Assembly: GCA_937892655.1 (NCBI GenBank) | Contig: CALBJC010000122.1 | Location: 1-12,594, forward strand | DNA from: an uncultured Clostridia bacterium | GTDB taxonomy: Bacteria; Bacillota; Clostridia; Oscillospirales; Ruminococcaceae | Reading direction: 5' to 3' | DNA: 12,594 nt | In this document: piece by piece, positions 1 through 6,861 of the stretch | Position numbering within the stretch: the stretch's first letter is position 1 | Layout of the letters: each line of letters starts with the position of its first letter | The notes under the pieces: generated by a model | Told to the model about the DNA's origin: nothing | Database searches by the model: none | The model's input: only the letters and a program-made list of their open reading frames with translations | Made by a program: the position numbers and the translations under genes

Positions 1-185
1 GTCTTGCAGGCGTCTTCGTAAGTTTCACCTTTTTCTAATGCCTTAACAAGTCCGCCAACGTTTACATATTCATAACCAATAATTTCACCATTTTTTACAA
101 TTACCGCACCAACCGGCACCTCATTTTCAGCTGCGGCTTTTTTAGCTTCAAGTGCGTTAAGTTCGCCTCTGGCTGAGTGGCTCAT
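1..185 (-). CDS. Partial reverse ORF with TadA-like N-terminal stretch
   Basis: A reverse-strand frame is open from an in-frame stop near 209 to the window edge, with an ATG at 185-183. About residues 14-38 read like the start of tRNA adenosine deaminase TadA: EAKKAAAENEVPVG followed by AVIVKNGEIIG. TadA makes inosine at the wobble position of tRNA. The match is short. Before it, the spacing of the usual ALxxAK motif is off by one residue. After it, the expected Gly-Tyr/His-Asn and catalytic His-Ala-Glu region does not follow; the frame instead reads YEYVNVGGLVKALEKG. The catalytic part could lie elsewhere or the gene may be chimeric. The frame faces the CorC gene at 244, and there is no normal intergenic region between them. 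TadA-like is seen; an intact TadA is not shown. Confidence 0.35.
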   Translation of the reverse strand, partial: MSHSARGELNALEAKKAAAENEVPVGAVIVKNGEIIGYEYVNVGGLVKALEKGETYEDACK

Positions 186-243
186 ATCTGTAGCAAACGC
201 AAAATCTCAGGCTTTATGTACAACTTTAGAGGTTGTTGCCGTT

Positions 244-1254
244 TTGATCATTGTACTTTTGGTAACAGTTTTGTCCTGTGCTTTGGGTATAAATTTTCCT
301 AAGCATTTAGGCTCTGTTCACTGCGAAAGTATAGCTTTAAAATTCAGCGGTATGCTCAATGTCCTGATTATTCTGATAACTCCTCTTGAGGCTGTTGCTG
401 ACGGTATAGTGTTTGTACTGTGCAAGATGTTCGGTCTGCGTGATTTTGATGCAAATCAGGCTGTAACTGAAGAAGAAATTCTTCTGATGGTTGACGCTGT
501 AAATGAAACAGGTATAATAGAAAATTCTCAGAGAGAAATGATAAGCAACATCTTTGAATTCCAGGATATGCAGCTTTGCGATGTTATGACTCACAGAACA
601 GAGCTTTGCGCTATTGAAAAGAGCGCTGACATCAAGGATGCGATCTTAAAGGTTATAGATGAAGGCTTTTCAAGAATCCCTGTTTATAAGAATACAATCG
701 ATGATATTGTCGGTGTAATTTTTGCAAAAGACCTTATTTCGCTTCTGGTGCATGATAATGCCGATAAAATTACTATTGAGCATTTAATGCGCGAAATTAT
801 ATATGTTCCTGAAACAAAAAGCTGCGATGAGCTTTTTAAGCTTTTCACAAAAACAAAATCGCAGATTGCCGTTGTAGTCGACGAGTATGGCGGTACTGCA
901 GGTATCGTTACTATGGAGGACCTGCTTGAAACTATCGTTGGCAATATTCAGGATGAATATGATAACGAGGTTGAAGAGATTACAAAAATTGATGATAATT
1001 GCTACAAGGTTTTAGGCGTTGCAAATCCTGATGAGGTTATGGAGAAGTTTTCAATCGCTCTCCCTGCAGAGCACGATTTTGAAACAATCGGCGGCTTTTT
1101 AATTGACCTTTTAGGATATATCCCTGAAGAAAATCAAAAGCCTGAAGCTATGTATGAAGACCTTTGCTTTAAGGTTTTAAGAGCAGAGGATAACAAAATA
1201 GAAGAAATCTTAATTACAAGAATTTTTGAAGAGTGTAGTGAAGAAGAGGAATAA
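244..1254 (+). CDS. CNNM/CorC (HlyC-type) membrane transporter, 5' part missing
   Basis: Member of the CNNM-CBS-CorC family (TlyC/CorC/YhdP type), membrane proteins linked to Mg2+ or Co2+ efflux. Residues 1-80 are the end of the CNNM membrane domain with two hydrophobic stretches. Residues about 110-230 form a CBS pair (DVMTHRTELCAIEKSADI, then DEYGGTAGIVTMEDLLE). Residues about 245-330 are the CorC_HlyC domain (YKVLGVANPDEVMEKF, FETIGGFLIDLLGYIP). The TTG at 244 is only the first usable start codon and has no clear ribosome binding site. In the same frame upstream, codons 157-243 still read like the family (LSSPLAEWLIS, then a hydrophobic helix), but no ATG/GTG/TTG occurs before the stop at 73-75. 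The first 100 or so residues of the family, including the first membrane helix, are absent. It is either truncated by rearrangement or an assembly junction. Family call is firm; functionality is doubtful. Confidence 0.82.
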   Translation: MIIVLLVTVLSCALGINFPKHLGSVHCESIALKFSGMLNVLIILITPLEAVADGIVFVLCKMFGLRDFDANQAVTEEEILLMVDAVNETGIIENSQREMISNIFEFQDMQLCDVMTHRTELCAIEKSADIKDAILKVIDEGFSRIPVYKNTIDDIVGVIFAKDLISLLVHDNADKITIEHLMREIIYVPETKSCDELFKLFTKTKSQIAVVVDEYGGTAGIVTMEDLLETIVGNIQDEYDNEVEEITKIDDNCYKVLGVANPDEVMEKFSIALPAEHDFETIGGFLIDLLGYIPEENQKPEAMYEDLCFKVLRAEDNKIEEILITRIFEECSEEEE

Positions 1255-1354
1255 GTATATAAAGAAAGATACAATTATAAAAATACTTATAATGATTGCA
1301 ATTTTTGCAATAGGAATTGCCTCGGGCTACACATTTGCATCACATATGCTTTAA
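1238..1354 (+). CDS. Possible small single-helix membrane protein (38 aa)
   Basis: A short frame starts at GTG 1238, overlapping the last 17 bases of the CorC gene in another frame, and ends at TAA 1352. It encodes a basic start (VKKRNKYIKKD) followed by one hydrophobic helix of about 20 residues ending GYTFASHML. Basic residues followed by one helix is a believable small membrane protein or a signal-anchor remnant. The overlap with the upstream stop fits translational coupling. The ribosome binding site before 1238 is weak (AG-rich only). A TTG at 1226 is an alternative start. The frame also contains the perfect inverted repeat ATTGCAA-TTT-TTGCAAT at 1295-1311. I do not recognise a family. 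It is too short to separate confidently from chance. Confidence 0.42.
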   Translation: MKKRNKYIKKDTIIKILIMIAIFAIGIASGYTFASHML

Positions 1355-1383
1355 CAAAAGAAAAAGAAGGAGCAACTAAGATT

Positions 1384-2865
1384 ATGAGAAAGAGGATAAT
1401 AGCGGCGGCGTTAGCGCTTATATTTATAGCGTCAGTCGCTACAGGCTGTAAAAACCAAACAGAGAAAACGCCTGAAACTACTACCACTACCAGTGGCAGT
1501 ACAATAACCTCTATGGATTTGTGGGATGTAACCGACCCTACAACAACTACAACAGAGCCAACAACTACAACCACAGAATCTACTACAGAACCTACAACTA
1601 CAACAGAACAGACAACGACTACTGAGCCTACCACAACAACCACTGAACCTACAACAGAGCCTACTACAACTACCGAGCCTACAACAACGACTACTGAGCC
1701 TACTACAACAACCTCAGAGTCAAACGGCGAGGTAATTATAACATTTGAAACCACAACTGAGGAAATCACAACCAAGACAATTGAGCTTATAACCCCGCCA
1801 TACGCGTCTGACCCCGATTTTGTGTATATGCCAACTGAAAGCTATATGCTTACAAGTCTTGGCGGCAATATGAAGGATCTCATTTCTACAATACGAGATG
1901 GTATTGAGGCGCAGGATTCGAGCATTGACATTTCGGTGTTTTCAATTGACCAGAGTCAGCTGACAAATATAATCGCCCTCTTGTCGAATGAATGTCCTGA
2001 TCTTGTAAGTCTGGGCTCTACATATAAAGCATCAATAAACACTACAACAGGTAAGCTTTATACTATCTCACCCGAATATATCGTTCCAAAGCTTGACAGT
2101 AATGCCAAGAAGGTTGAACTTGATATAAGAATATCTGAAATTGTCAACAAGATAAAACCCGGAATGTCAGAGTTTGAGGTTTTAAAGCTTTTCCACGATG
2201 AGATTATCAAAAACTGTGAATATGTTGACGGTCCGTTTGCAGCAACCGCTTATGGCGCGCTGGTTGACGGTAAGGCTATCTGCGAGGGCTACTCAAAGGC
2301 GTTCAAGCTTCTTTGCGACCAGGTCGGCATAGGATGTATTCTTGTTACGGGTTATGGCAATAACCAGAATCACATGTGGAATATGGTTGAATCATCAGGC
2401 AAATGGTATCATATGGATGTCACATGGGATGACCCTGTGTTTGCAAACGCAGGCGCAGACTATGTAAGATATGATTATTTTATGGTAACGGAAGCTCAGG
2501 TAAGAAAAGACCATACAACTATTGATCCCCTGCCAATGTCAATTGCGATGCCATCGGCTACAGCTCTTGATATGAACTATTTTGTAAAGTCAGGTACTTA
2601 TGCTCAGAGCTATTCAGGAGCAAAGGAGATTCTCACAAAGGAGATTGCAAGAGCCGTACAGGACGGAGATTTGATAGCAAGAATTGCATTCTCAGGCAAT
2701 GAGGGATACACAACTGCTTTAGAAAAGCTGTTTACAGGCGACAAGGAGATCTTCTCAATACTTAAAGAGGTTTCTGAAAGCGTCGAGGGTTCATTTAATC
2801 CTAACAAGTACGTTAAGTCATCATCAGATGCAATGTTTACGATTACAATTTTTGTTCAACAATAA
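1384..2865 (+). CDS. Lipoprotein with Thr-rich linker and transglutaminase-like domain
   Basis: Secreted, lipid-anchored protein of 493 residues. The N-terminus MRKR plus a hydrophobic stretch ends in a lipobox VATGC with Cys22 as the lipidation site. Residues about 26-130 are a Thr/Glu/Pro linker of TTTTTEP-type repeats, likely a wall-spanning tether. A transglutaminase-like (papain-fold) domain lies near residues 255-350, with the full triad visible: Cys300 in GKAICEGYSKAF, His330 in QNHMWN and Asp345 in WYHMDVTWDD. This family includes peptidases and cross-linking enzymes; the substrate cannot be told. Residues about 150-250 and 370-493 are not recognised. An AAGGAG element 11-12 bases before ATG 1384 supports the start. 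The gene lies 29 bases after the small ORF and ends at a terminator. The catalytic set is complete, so it is probably active. Confidence 0.9.
   Translation: MRKRIIAAALALIFIASVATGCKNQTEKTPETTTTTSGSTITSMDLWDVTDPTTTTTEPTTTTTESTTEPTTTTEQTTTTEPTTTTTEPTTEPTTTTEPTTTTTEPTTTTSESNGEVIITFETTTEEITTKTIELITPPYASDPDFVYMPTESYMLTSLGGNMKDLISTIRDGIEAQDSSIDISVFSIDQSQLTNIIALLSNECPDLVSLGSTYKASINTTTGKLYTISPEYIVPKLDSNAKKVELDIRISEIVNKIKPGMSEFEVLKLFHDEIIKNCEYVDGPFAATAYGALVDGKAICEGYSKAFKLLCDQVGIGCILVTGYGNNQNHMWNMVESSGKWYHMDVTWDDPVFANAGADYVRYDYFMVTEAQVRKDHTTIDPLPMSIAMPSATALDMNYFVKSGTYAQSYSGAKEILTKEIARAVQDGDLIARIAFSGNEGYTTALEKLFTGDKEIFSILKEVSESVEGSFNPNKYVKSSSDAMFTITIFVQQ
1540..1722 (+). repeat. Thr/Glu/Pro-coding tandem repeats (lipoprotein linker)
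   Basis: Degenerate in-frame repeats encode TTTTTEP, TTTTE and STTEP units (residues 53-113 of the transglutaminase lipoprotein). The DNA is a mixture of ACA, ACT, ACC and ACG codons around GAG/GAA-CCT, so it is not a pure microsatellite, although near-identical blocks of about 20 bases recur. Repeat-copy slippage would change tether length in steps of three bases without breaking the frame. Confidence 0.85.
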
Positions 2866-2868
2866 AAC

Positions 2869-2904
2869 AAAACCGCTGTTTTCTTTTTAGAAAATGGCGG
2901 TTTT
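2869..2904 (+). terminator. Intrinsic terminator after transglutaminase lipoprotein
   Basis: Outer stem AAAACCGC / GCGGTTTT with an inner TTTTCT / AGAAAA stem, three bases after the stop at 2865. It is followed by further T-rich sequence (ACGTTGTTTTA). Confidence 0.75.
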
Positions 2905-2958
2905 ACGTTGTTTTATGGGTGCTATAAAAAAATAATGAGAAATTTTTTCAAAAAACTA

Positions 2959-2987
2959 TTGACAAATGCAAATATGTGTGATACTGT
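2959..2987 (+). promoter_or_regulatory. Promoter of exporter-TraB operon
   Basis: Perfect -35 TTGACA at 2959-2964, 17-bp spacer, and a TG-extended -10 TACTGT at 2982-2987 (weak hexamer, 3 of 6). The spacer end and -10 start contain AATATGTGTGATAC, identical to the promoter at 10925. GTGT just upstream of the -10 and ACAC just downstream (about 3000) form a loose dyad that could be an operator; this last point is speculative. Confidence 0.7.
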
Positions 2988-3066
2988 ATATATATGATAT
3001 ACACAGCATACCAACCCAAACGTGCTGTCTATTATAAAAAGAAGTAGAAGAAAGGAACCAGTAATT

Positions 3067-3813
3067 ATGAATGACGCAGTTTTACAGGTAAAAGGTCTTT
3101 CAAAGTCATACAAGGCTGGCGTTTTTGCTTCAAAGGATGTTTCTTTTGAAGTTGGCAAGGGCGAAGTTTTTGCCCTTATCGGTCCTAACGGCGCAGGAAA
3201 GACAACAACAATCAGAATGATATCAACTCTTATCAAGCCAACAGAGGGTGATGCTATTGTAAATGGCCATAGCATCTTAACTGACTCTGACGGCGTAAGA
3301 AGAAGCATTACATACCTTCCTGACGAAGCAGGTGCTTATAAGTCGATGACAGGTATGAATTATCTGAAATTTATGGCTTCAATCTATGCTGACAACAGCA
3401 AGCTCGCTGAAGAATATGTAAACAACGCAGTTGAAATGTGCGGTCTTGGCGACAGACTCAAGGATAAAATCGGCTCATACTCAAGAGGTATGATAAGAAA
3501 GCTTTTACTATCCCGCGCAGTTATGTCCCGTCCTGCACTTGCAATTTTGGATGAACCAACATCAGGTCTTGATATTATCAACGCTCTTGAAATCAGAAGA
3601 ATGATCAAGGATTTAGCTCACCAAAAGGGTATGTCATTCCTGCTTTCATCTCACAATATGCTTGAAATTGAATATGTTTCAGACCGTGTAGGCATTATTG
3701 CCCAGGGTAAGCTTTTGGTAGTAGGCGGCGTTGAAGAGCTTAAAGAAAGATACAATGCTCAGAATCTTGAAGAAGTATTTGAAAGGGTGGTGAAAGAGCA
3801 TGAAATTCATTAA
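3067..3813 (+). CDS. ABC-2 exporter ATPase (NatA-like)
   Basis: Nucleotide-binding subunit (248 aa) of an ABC-2 type exporter, working on the inner face of the membrane with the permease encoded next. Visible motifs are Walker A GPNGAGKTT (residues 39-47, Lys45), a Q-loop region reading LPDEAGAYKSMTG as in NatA-type proteins, the signature at 138-142 (YSRGM, in place of LSGGQ), Walker B LAILDEPTSGLD (Asp162, Glu163) and H-loop His196 in SSHN. Length is as expected for NatA. ATG 3067 is chosen because AGGAA lies about 9 bases upstream; a GTG at 3022 would add 15 residues unlike the family. It overlaps the permease gene by 14 bases. The cargo is not determinable; NatAB of Bacillus exports Na+, but other members export peptides or antibiotics. 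Confidence 0.9.
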   Translation: MNDAVLQVKGLSKSYKAGVFASKDVSFEVGKGEVFALIGPNGAGKTTTIRMISTLIKPTEGDAIVNGHSILTDSDGVRRSITYLPDEAGAYKSMTGMNYLKFMASIYADNSKLAEEYVNNAVEMCGLGDRLKDKIGSYSRGMIRKLLLSRAVMSRPALAILDEPTSGLDIINALEIRRMIKDLAHQKGMSFLLSSHNMLEIEYVSDRVGIIAQGKLLVVGGVEELKERYNAQNLEEVFERVVKEHEIH

Positions 3814-5119
3814 TTTATTAAAGAAAGAACTTAAAGAGCTCTTGACCCCTCAGGTATTTATCGGTATGATCGCAACAGTTGTATTGCTCATAGTTATGGG
3901 TGAAGCAATGGGCGGCTTTATTGAAGAAGAGACAGAAAGCTATAATCAGGTTACTATCTGTAATCAGGATGACAGCGAGTTTACAAAGACAATCCTCGGT
4001 GTGATCGAGAGCACAGGTACAGAGATTACATACGTTGACCTTCAGAGTGATAAGTATGAAGAAGAAATCAACCGACTTGATTTAAAGGCTATGGTTATTA
4101 TTCCTAATGGCTTTGCAGATACTGTGCTTAGTGGAGAAAAAGGTGAGCTTATTACAGTATCAAAGATGACATCCTTAAGTTCAATGGCAAACATTTCATC
4201 AGATGCAGCTGAAAATACAGTGCTGACTATTGCAGACGCTGTTAAAGTAGCTCTTTATGGTGAGCTTGGCATTTCTCAGGATGAAATCCTTCTTCTTGAA
4301 AGCCCGGTAAGTGTAACAGATAAAACTGTTGTAGGCAATAGAATTGCTGATGTTCCGACAATGGTTGTGCAACAGGTTGCTTCAATGCAGGGTATGTTCG
4401 TTCCTATCGTAATCTTCGTACTCGTAGTATACGCCGCTCAGATGATCATGGCAGCTATCTCTACTGAAAAGATTGACAAGACTTTGGAAACTCTCCTCTC
4501 AGCTCCTGTTTCAAGACTTTCAGTACTTCTTGCCAAGATGTCAGCAGCAGGCGTTGTAGCCGCTCTTAACGCTGTCGTTTATATGTTTGGCTTCAACAAG
4601 ATGATGGATGGTATGACAGGCAATCTTATGGCTTCAGAATCTACAGAAGCTGTAGTTTCTGAGCTTGGTCTTAACCTTGCGGGTATGGATTACATTCTTC
4701 TCGGCGTTCAGATGTTCTTAACTATCCTTATCACTCTTTGTGTTGCTCTTATGCTCGGCGCTCTTGCAAAGGATACAAAGAGCTCACAGACACTCCTTAT
4801 GCCTATCATGGTAACAGCTATGATTCCATACTTTGTTACAATGATGATGGATGTCAAGACACTCCCTACAGTACTCAAGTACATTGTATACGCTATCCCA
4901 TTCACACATACATTTACAGCAACAGAAAACATTCTTATGGATAATATGAATGTCTACTTTATGGGCCTTGCTTATCAGGTAGTACTTTTCGTTATTTGCT
5001 TGTTCTTAGCTGTAAGACTCTTTATGACAGATAAGATTTTCACAATGACAATCGACTTTACAAAGAAGGCTTCAGACAAAAAGAAAAACAAGAATGCCTT
5101 CAGCATTATCAAAAAGTAA
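3800..5119 (+). CDS. ABC-2 exporter permease (NatB/YhaP-like)
   Basis: Membrane subunit (439 aa) partnering the ATPase before it. Residues about 16-37 are the first membrane helix. A large soluble extracytoplasmic segment follows (about 40-195, with NQDDSEFTKTILGVIEST near the start). Six or so helices then follow from about residue 199: MFVPIVIFVLVVYAAQM, the LLAKMSAAGVVAALNAV region, the FLTILITLCVALMLGA region, a MVTAMIPYFVTMMM helix and a terminal VVLFVICLFLAVRLF helix. Cytoplasmic EKIDKTLETLLSAPVSR between helices is the typical ABC-2 coupling motif. This is the ABC2_membrane_3 layout. The start ATG 3800 lies inside the ATPase gene with GGTGAAAG before it, so translation is probably coupled. 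The tail is basic (KKASDKKKNK). Cargo unknown. Confidence 0.88.
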   Translation: MKFINLLKKELKELLTPQVFIGMIATVVLLIVMGEAMGGFIEEETESYNQVTICNQDDSEFTKTILGVIESTGTEITYVDLQSDKYEEEINRLDLKAMVIIPNGFADTVLSGEKGELITVSKMTSLSSMANISSDAAENTVLTIADAVKVALYGELGISQDEILLLESPVSVTDKTVVGNRIADVPTMVVQQVASMQGMFVPIVIFVLVVYAAQMIMAAISTEKIDKTLETLLSAPVSRLSVLLAKMSAAGVVAALNAVVYMFGFNKMMDGMTGNLMASESTEAVVSELGLNLAGMDYILLGVQMFLTILITLCVALMLGALAKDTKSSQTLLMPIMVTAMIPYFVTMMMDVKTLPTVLKYIVYAIPFTHTFTATENILMDNMNVYFMGLAYQVVLFVICLFLAVRLFMTDKIFTMTIDFTKKASDKKKNKNAFSIIKK

Positions 5120-5129
5120 GAGGTAGAAA

Positions 5130-6185
5130 ATGAAAGGTTTACTCAAAAACGCTATTTCAGTTTTAATAATTCTTGTAATAGTAGTGCTGTTCAACTCCTG
5201 TGCAAAGCAGGAGGACAGCACCGAAGAAAAGACAACAACCACTCAGGCTTCACAGACAGAGATAACAACAACCGAGCCTGAAGAGGTAACAACCACAACT
5301 CCTGCAGAAGAGCCTCCGATAGAGGCAGATGAATACAATCCTGCTATGTGGAAGCTGTCAGACGATAACGGCAACGTTATGTATATGCTCGGCTCAATGC
5401 ATGTGCTAAATGATGGTGACTACCCTATTCCTGACAAGGTCATGGATGCTTACAATCTTTGCGACAGCGTAGCGGTTGAATGCGACGTAGTAAATGTTGA
5501 TATGGAAGAAAGCCTTGCAATGGCTTCATATCTGGTTTACCCTGACGGTACATTTATTACCGACCATGTCAGCGATGAAGCATACCAGGCTATGAAATCA
5601 CTTCTCCAGGAATATGACCTTTTCAGCCCGCTTTATACTCTTTATAATCCATTTATGTTCCAGTCGCTCATCTCAACAGGTGCGGCAACTGCGGCAGGCT
5701 TTACAGCCGAGGGTTATGATATGTATTTCATAAAGCTCGCAGAAGCTGACAGCAAGGAAGTATTAGAGGTTGAGGGTATCGCTCTTCAGAGCGAAAAGGC
5801 GTTCAGCGCTGACGAAGCTACAATGAACGCTATTGCTAAAACCTATATCGGTATTACTACAGAAGAGCTCGAACAGAGCATGGTTGAGCTTCACGAGGCG
5901 TGGAGAACAGGCACTTTAGAGGAATATTTTGAAAGCTATACTATGGAAGACGATGGTACTGACCTTTCAATCTTTACCGAAGAAGAGCTAGCGCTTGTTG
6001 AAGACTATAACGCTCAGCTTTTAGAGGGCAGAAACTACTATATGGCTGACCGTGCAGAAGAAATGCTCGCAAGCGGCGATACAGTATTCTACATTGTGGG
6101 TGCGGCTCATTACTATGGCGATGAAGGCTTAGTAGAACTTTTAACTCAGCGTGGATATACAGTAGAAGAATATTATAACAACTAA
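5130..6185 (+). CDS. TraB/GumN (TIKI-like) family lipoprotein
   Basis: Third gene of the exporter operon, 10 bases after the permease, with GAGGTAGAAA before ATG 5130. The 351-residue product starts with a hydrophobic signal ending in LFNSC (Cys24), a slightly unusual lipobox with Phe at -3. A Thr/Glu/Pro linker covers about residues 30-65. From residue 80 it matches the TraB/PrgY/GumN family: MLGSMHVLNDGDYPIPD (Gly88, His91), SVAVECDV (Glu117) and, near the C-terminus, YIVGAAHYYGDEGLVELL with His327 followed by RGYTVEEYY. The two GxxH motifs and the acidic residue are the proposed metal/catalytic set shared with Tiki metalloproteases. Bacterial members are predicted peptidases of largely unknown substrate; enterococcal TraB/PrgY blocks a peptide pheromone. 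Its position behind an exporter suggests action on an exported molecule or on the exporter, which is inference. Confidence 0.87.
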   Translation: MKGLLKNAISVLIILVIVVLFNSCAKQEDSTEEKTTTTQASQTEITTTEPEEVTTTTPAEEPPIEADEYNPAMWKLSDDNGNVMYMLGSMHVLNDGDYPIPDKVMDAYNLCDSVAVECDVVNVDMEESLAMASYLVYPDGTFITDHVSDEAYQAMKSLLQEYDLFSPLYTLYNPFMFQSLISTGAATAAGFTAEGYDMYFIKLAEADSKEVLEVEGIALQSEKAFSADEATMNAIAKTYIGITTEELEQSMVELHEAWRTGTLEEYFESYTMEDDGTDLSIFTEEELALVEDYNAQLLEGRNYYMADRAEEMLASGDTVFYIVGAAHYYGDEGLVELLTQRGYTVEEYYNN

Positions 6186-6188
6186 TAA

Positions 6189-6221
6189 AAAACACGACCG
6201 ATTTAAAATCGGTCGTGTTTT
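6189..6221. terminator. Bidirectional terminator
   Basis: Perfect 14-bp stem AAAACACGACCGAT / ATCGGTCGTGTTTT with a short TTAAA loop, with A-rich and T-rich flanks. It lies between converging genes (TraB lipoprotein forward, PIN-like gene reverse) and can serve both. Confidence 0.9.
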
Positions 6222-6225
6222 ACTT

Positions 6226-6678
6226 TTATCTTATTCTGTGAACCATTCCGTTTTCTTCAATTTCCAAAACGCATAAAAAGTCATCAGGCTTGCTATTTTC
6301 TGAACATATATTCACAAGCTCGGTTATAAGCGCAAAATCATTTGTCATAACAGTAATGCTCTTTTCACCGCTTTCACAAAGCTTGTAAAAGAAATCCTCT
6401 GAATACACAATGCCGTCTGTCAATGGGATAATAGCGGCTATGCCATCGACTACTGCTTTATCAACTCTCATAAGCCCCTGATAGCAAAGCGCATAGTCAT
6501 CCATTCTCGCCATTGGTACAGCCTTCATCTCGTCTACAACAGCCTGAGAAATCAAAAGTCTGACGTTATTATCCACAAGCCACTCTGCATTTTTCTTACA
6601 AAACTCATCAAAGCTGTCGTTTAAAAATATAGTATAATCGCAGTATACGTTTGTGTTTTTATTTATAAGGTTTTTCAT
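6226..6678 (-). CDS. PIN-like domain protein (150 aa)
   Basis: Small soluble protein with features of a PIN (PilT N-terminal) nuclease fold. It has an early Asp14 in VYCDYTIFLND, a middle Glu50 in AVVDEMKAV, Asp95 in YSEDFFYKL and Asp114 in ITVMTNDFAL, which resembles the final Asp motif of PIN domains. This spacing matches the three or four acidic residues that bind Mg2+ or Mn2+ in PIN RNases. No antitoxin-like gene sits beside it, so a toxin-antitoxin role is not supported; a housekeeping or inactive PIN-like role is equally possible. ATG 6678 is preferred, with GGTG upstream; an ATG at 6714 would add 12 residues and extend into the tRNA terminator. The gene lies downstream of the tRNA terminator. 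Family call is tentative. Confidence 0.62.
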   Translation of the reverse strand: MKNLINKNTNVYCDYTIFLNDSFDEFCKKNAEWLVDNNVRLLISQAVVDEMKAVPMARMDDYALCYQGLMRVDKAVVDGIAAIIPLTDGIVYSEDFFYKLCESGEKSITVMTNDFALITELVNICSENSKPDDFLCVLEIEENGMVHRIR

Positions 6679-6700
6679 TTTATCACCGTTCTTTTTTAGT

Positions 6701-6736
6701 TGCAAAAAAGGCAACCCTTGCGGATTGCCTTTTTGC
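6701..6736 (-). terminator. Terminator after tRNA-Ser(GCU)
   Basis: Read on the minus strand, GCAAAAAGGCAA / TTGCCTTTTTTGC with a 10-base loop. It begins directly after the CCA end of the tRNA and supplies its own T-run. It separates the tRNA unit from the PIN-like gene. Confidence 0.8.
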
Positions 6737-6826
6737 TGGCGCAGAAAGAGGGATTTGAACCCTCGCGCCGGTTTCCCGACCTACTCCCTTAGCAGGGGAG
6801 CCCCTTCACCACTTGGGTATTTCTGC
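6737..6826 (-). tRNA. tRNA-Ser (anticodon GCU)
   Basis: A 90-base gene with acceptor stem GCAGAAA (6826-6820) / TTTCTGC (6747-6741), discriminator G and an encoded CCA (6739-6737). The anticodon arm is CTCCC-CTGCTAA-GGGAG, giving anticodon GCU for AGC/AGU codons. A long variable arm typical of class II tRNAs follows, then the T arm GAGGG-TTCAAAT-CCCTC. All arms pair, so this copy is intact. Its 5' half plus leader is duplicated at 7008-7077. Confidence 0.96.
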
Positions 6827-6855
6827 ATGGTAAATTATTATAGTGTATTCAGTTT
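6786..6855 (-). repeat. 70-bp direct repeat, copy A (intact tRNA side)
   Basis: This copy covers the first 41 bases of tRNA-Ser(GCU) (through the anticodon arm) plus 29 bases of leader. It matches 7008-7077 at 68 of 70 positions, offset exactly 222 bases, in the same orientation. The differences are T/C and G/A, both in the leader. Confidence 0.93.
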
Positions 6856-6861
6856 ATATTG

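Noticed and set aside
1540..1722. CRISPR-like repeat array
   Set aside because: The repeats are in-frame Thr/Glu codons without regular unique spacers.
1287..1775. Reverse-strand ORF rich in VVVVGSVV
   Set aside because: It is the antisense of the Thr-repeat linker (ACN/GAG codons read backwards), has no homology-like features and lacks an independent RBS.
3022..3066. GTG start for the exporter ATPase
   Set aside because: The extra 15 residues do not fit the family, and the strong RBS precedes ATG 3067.
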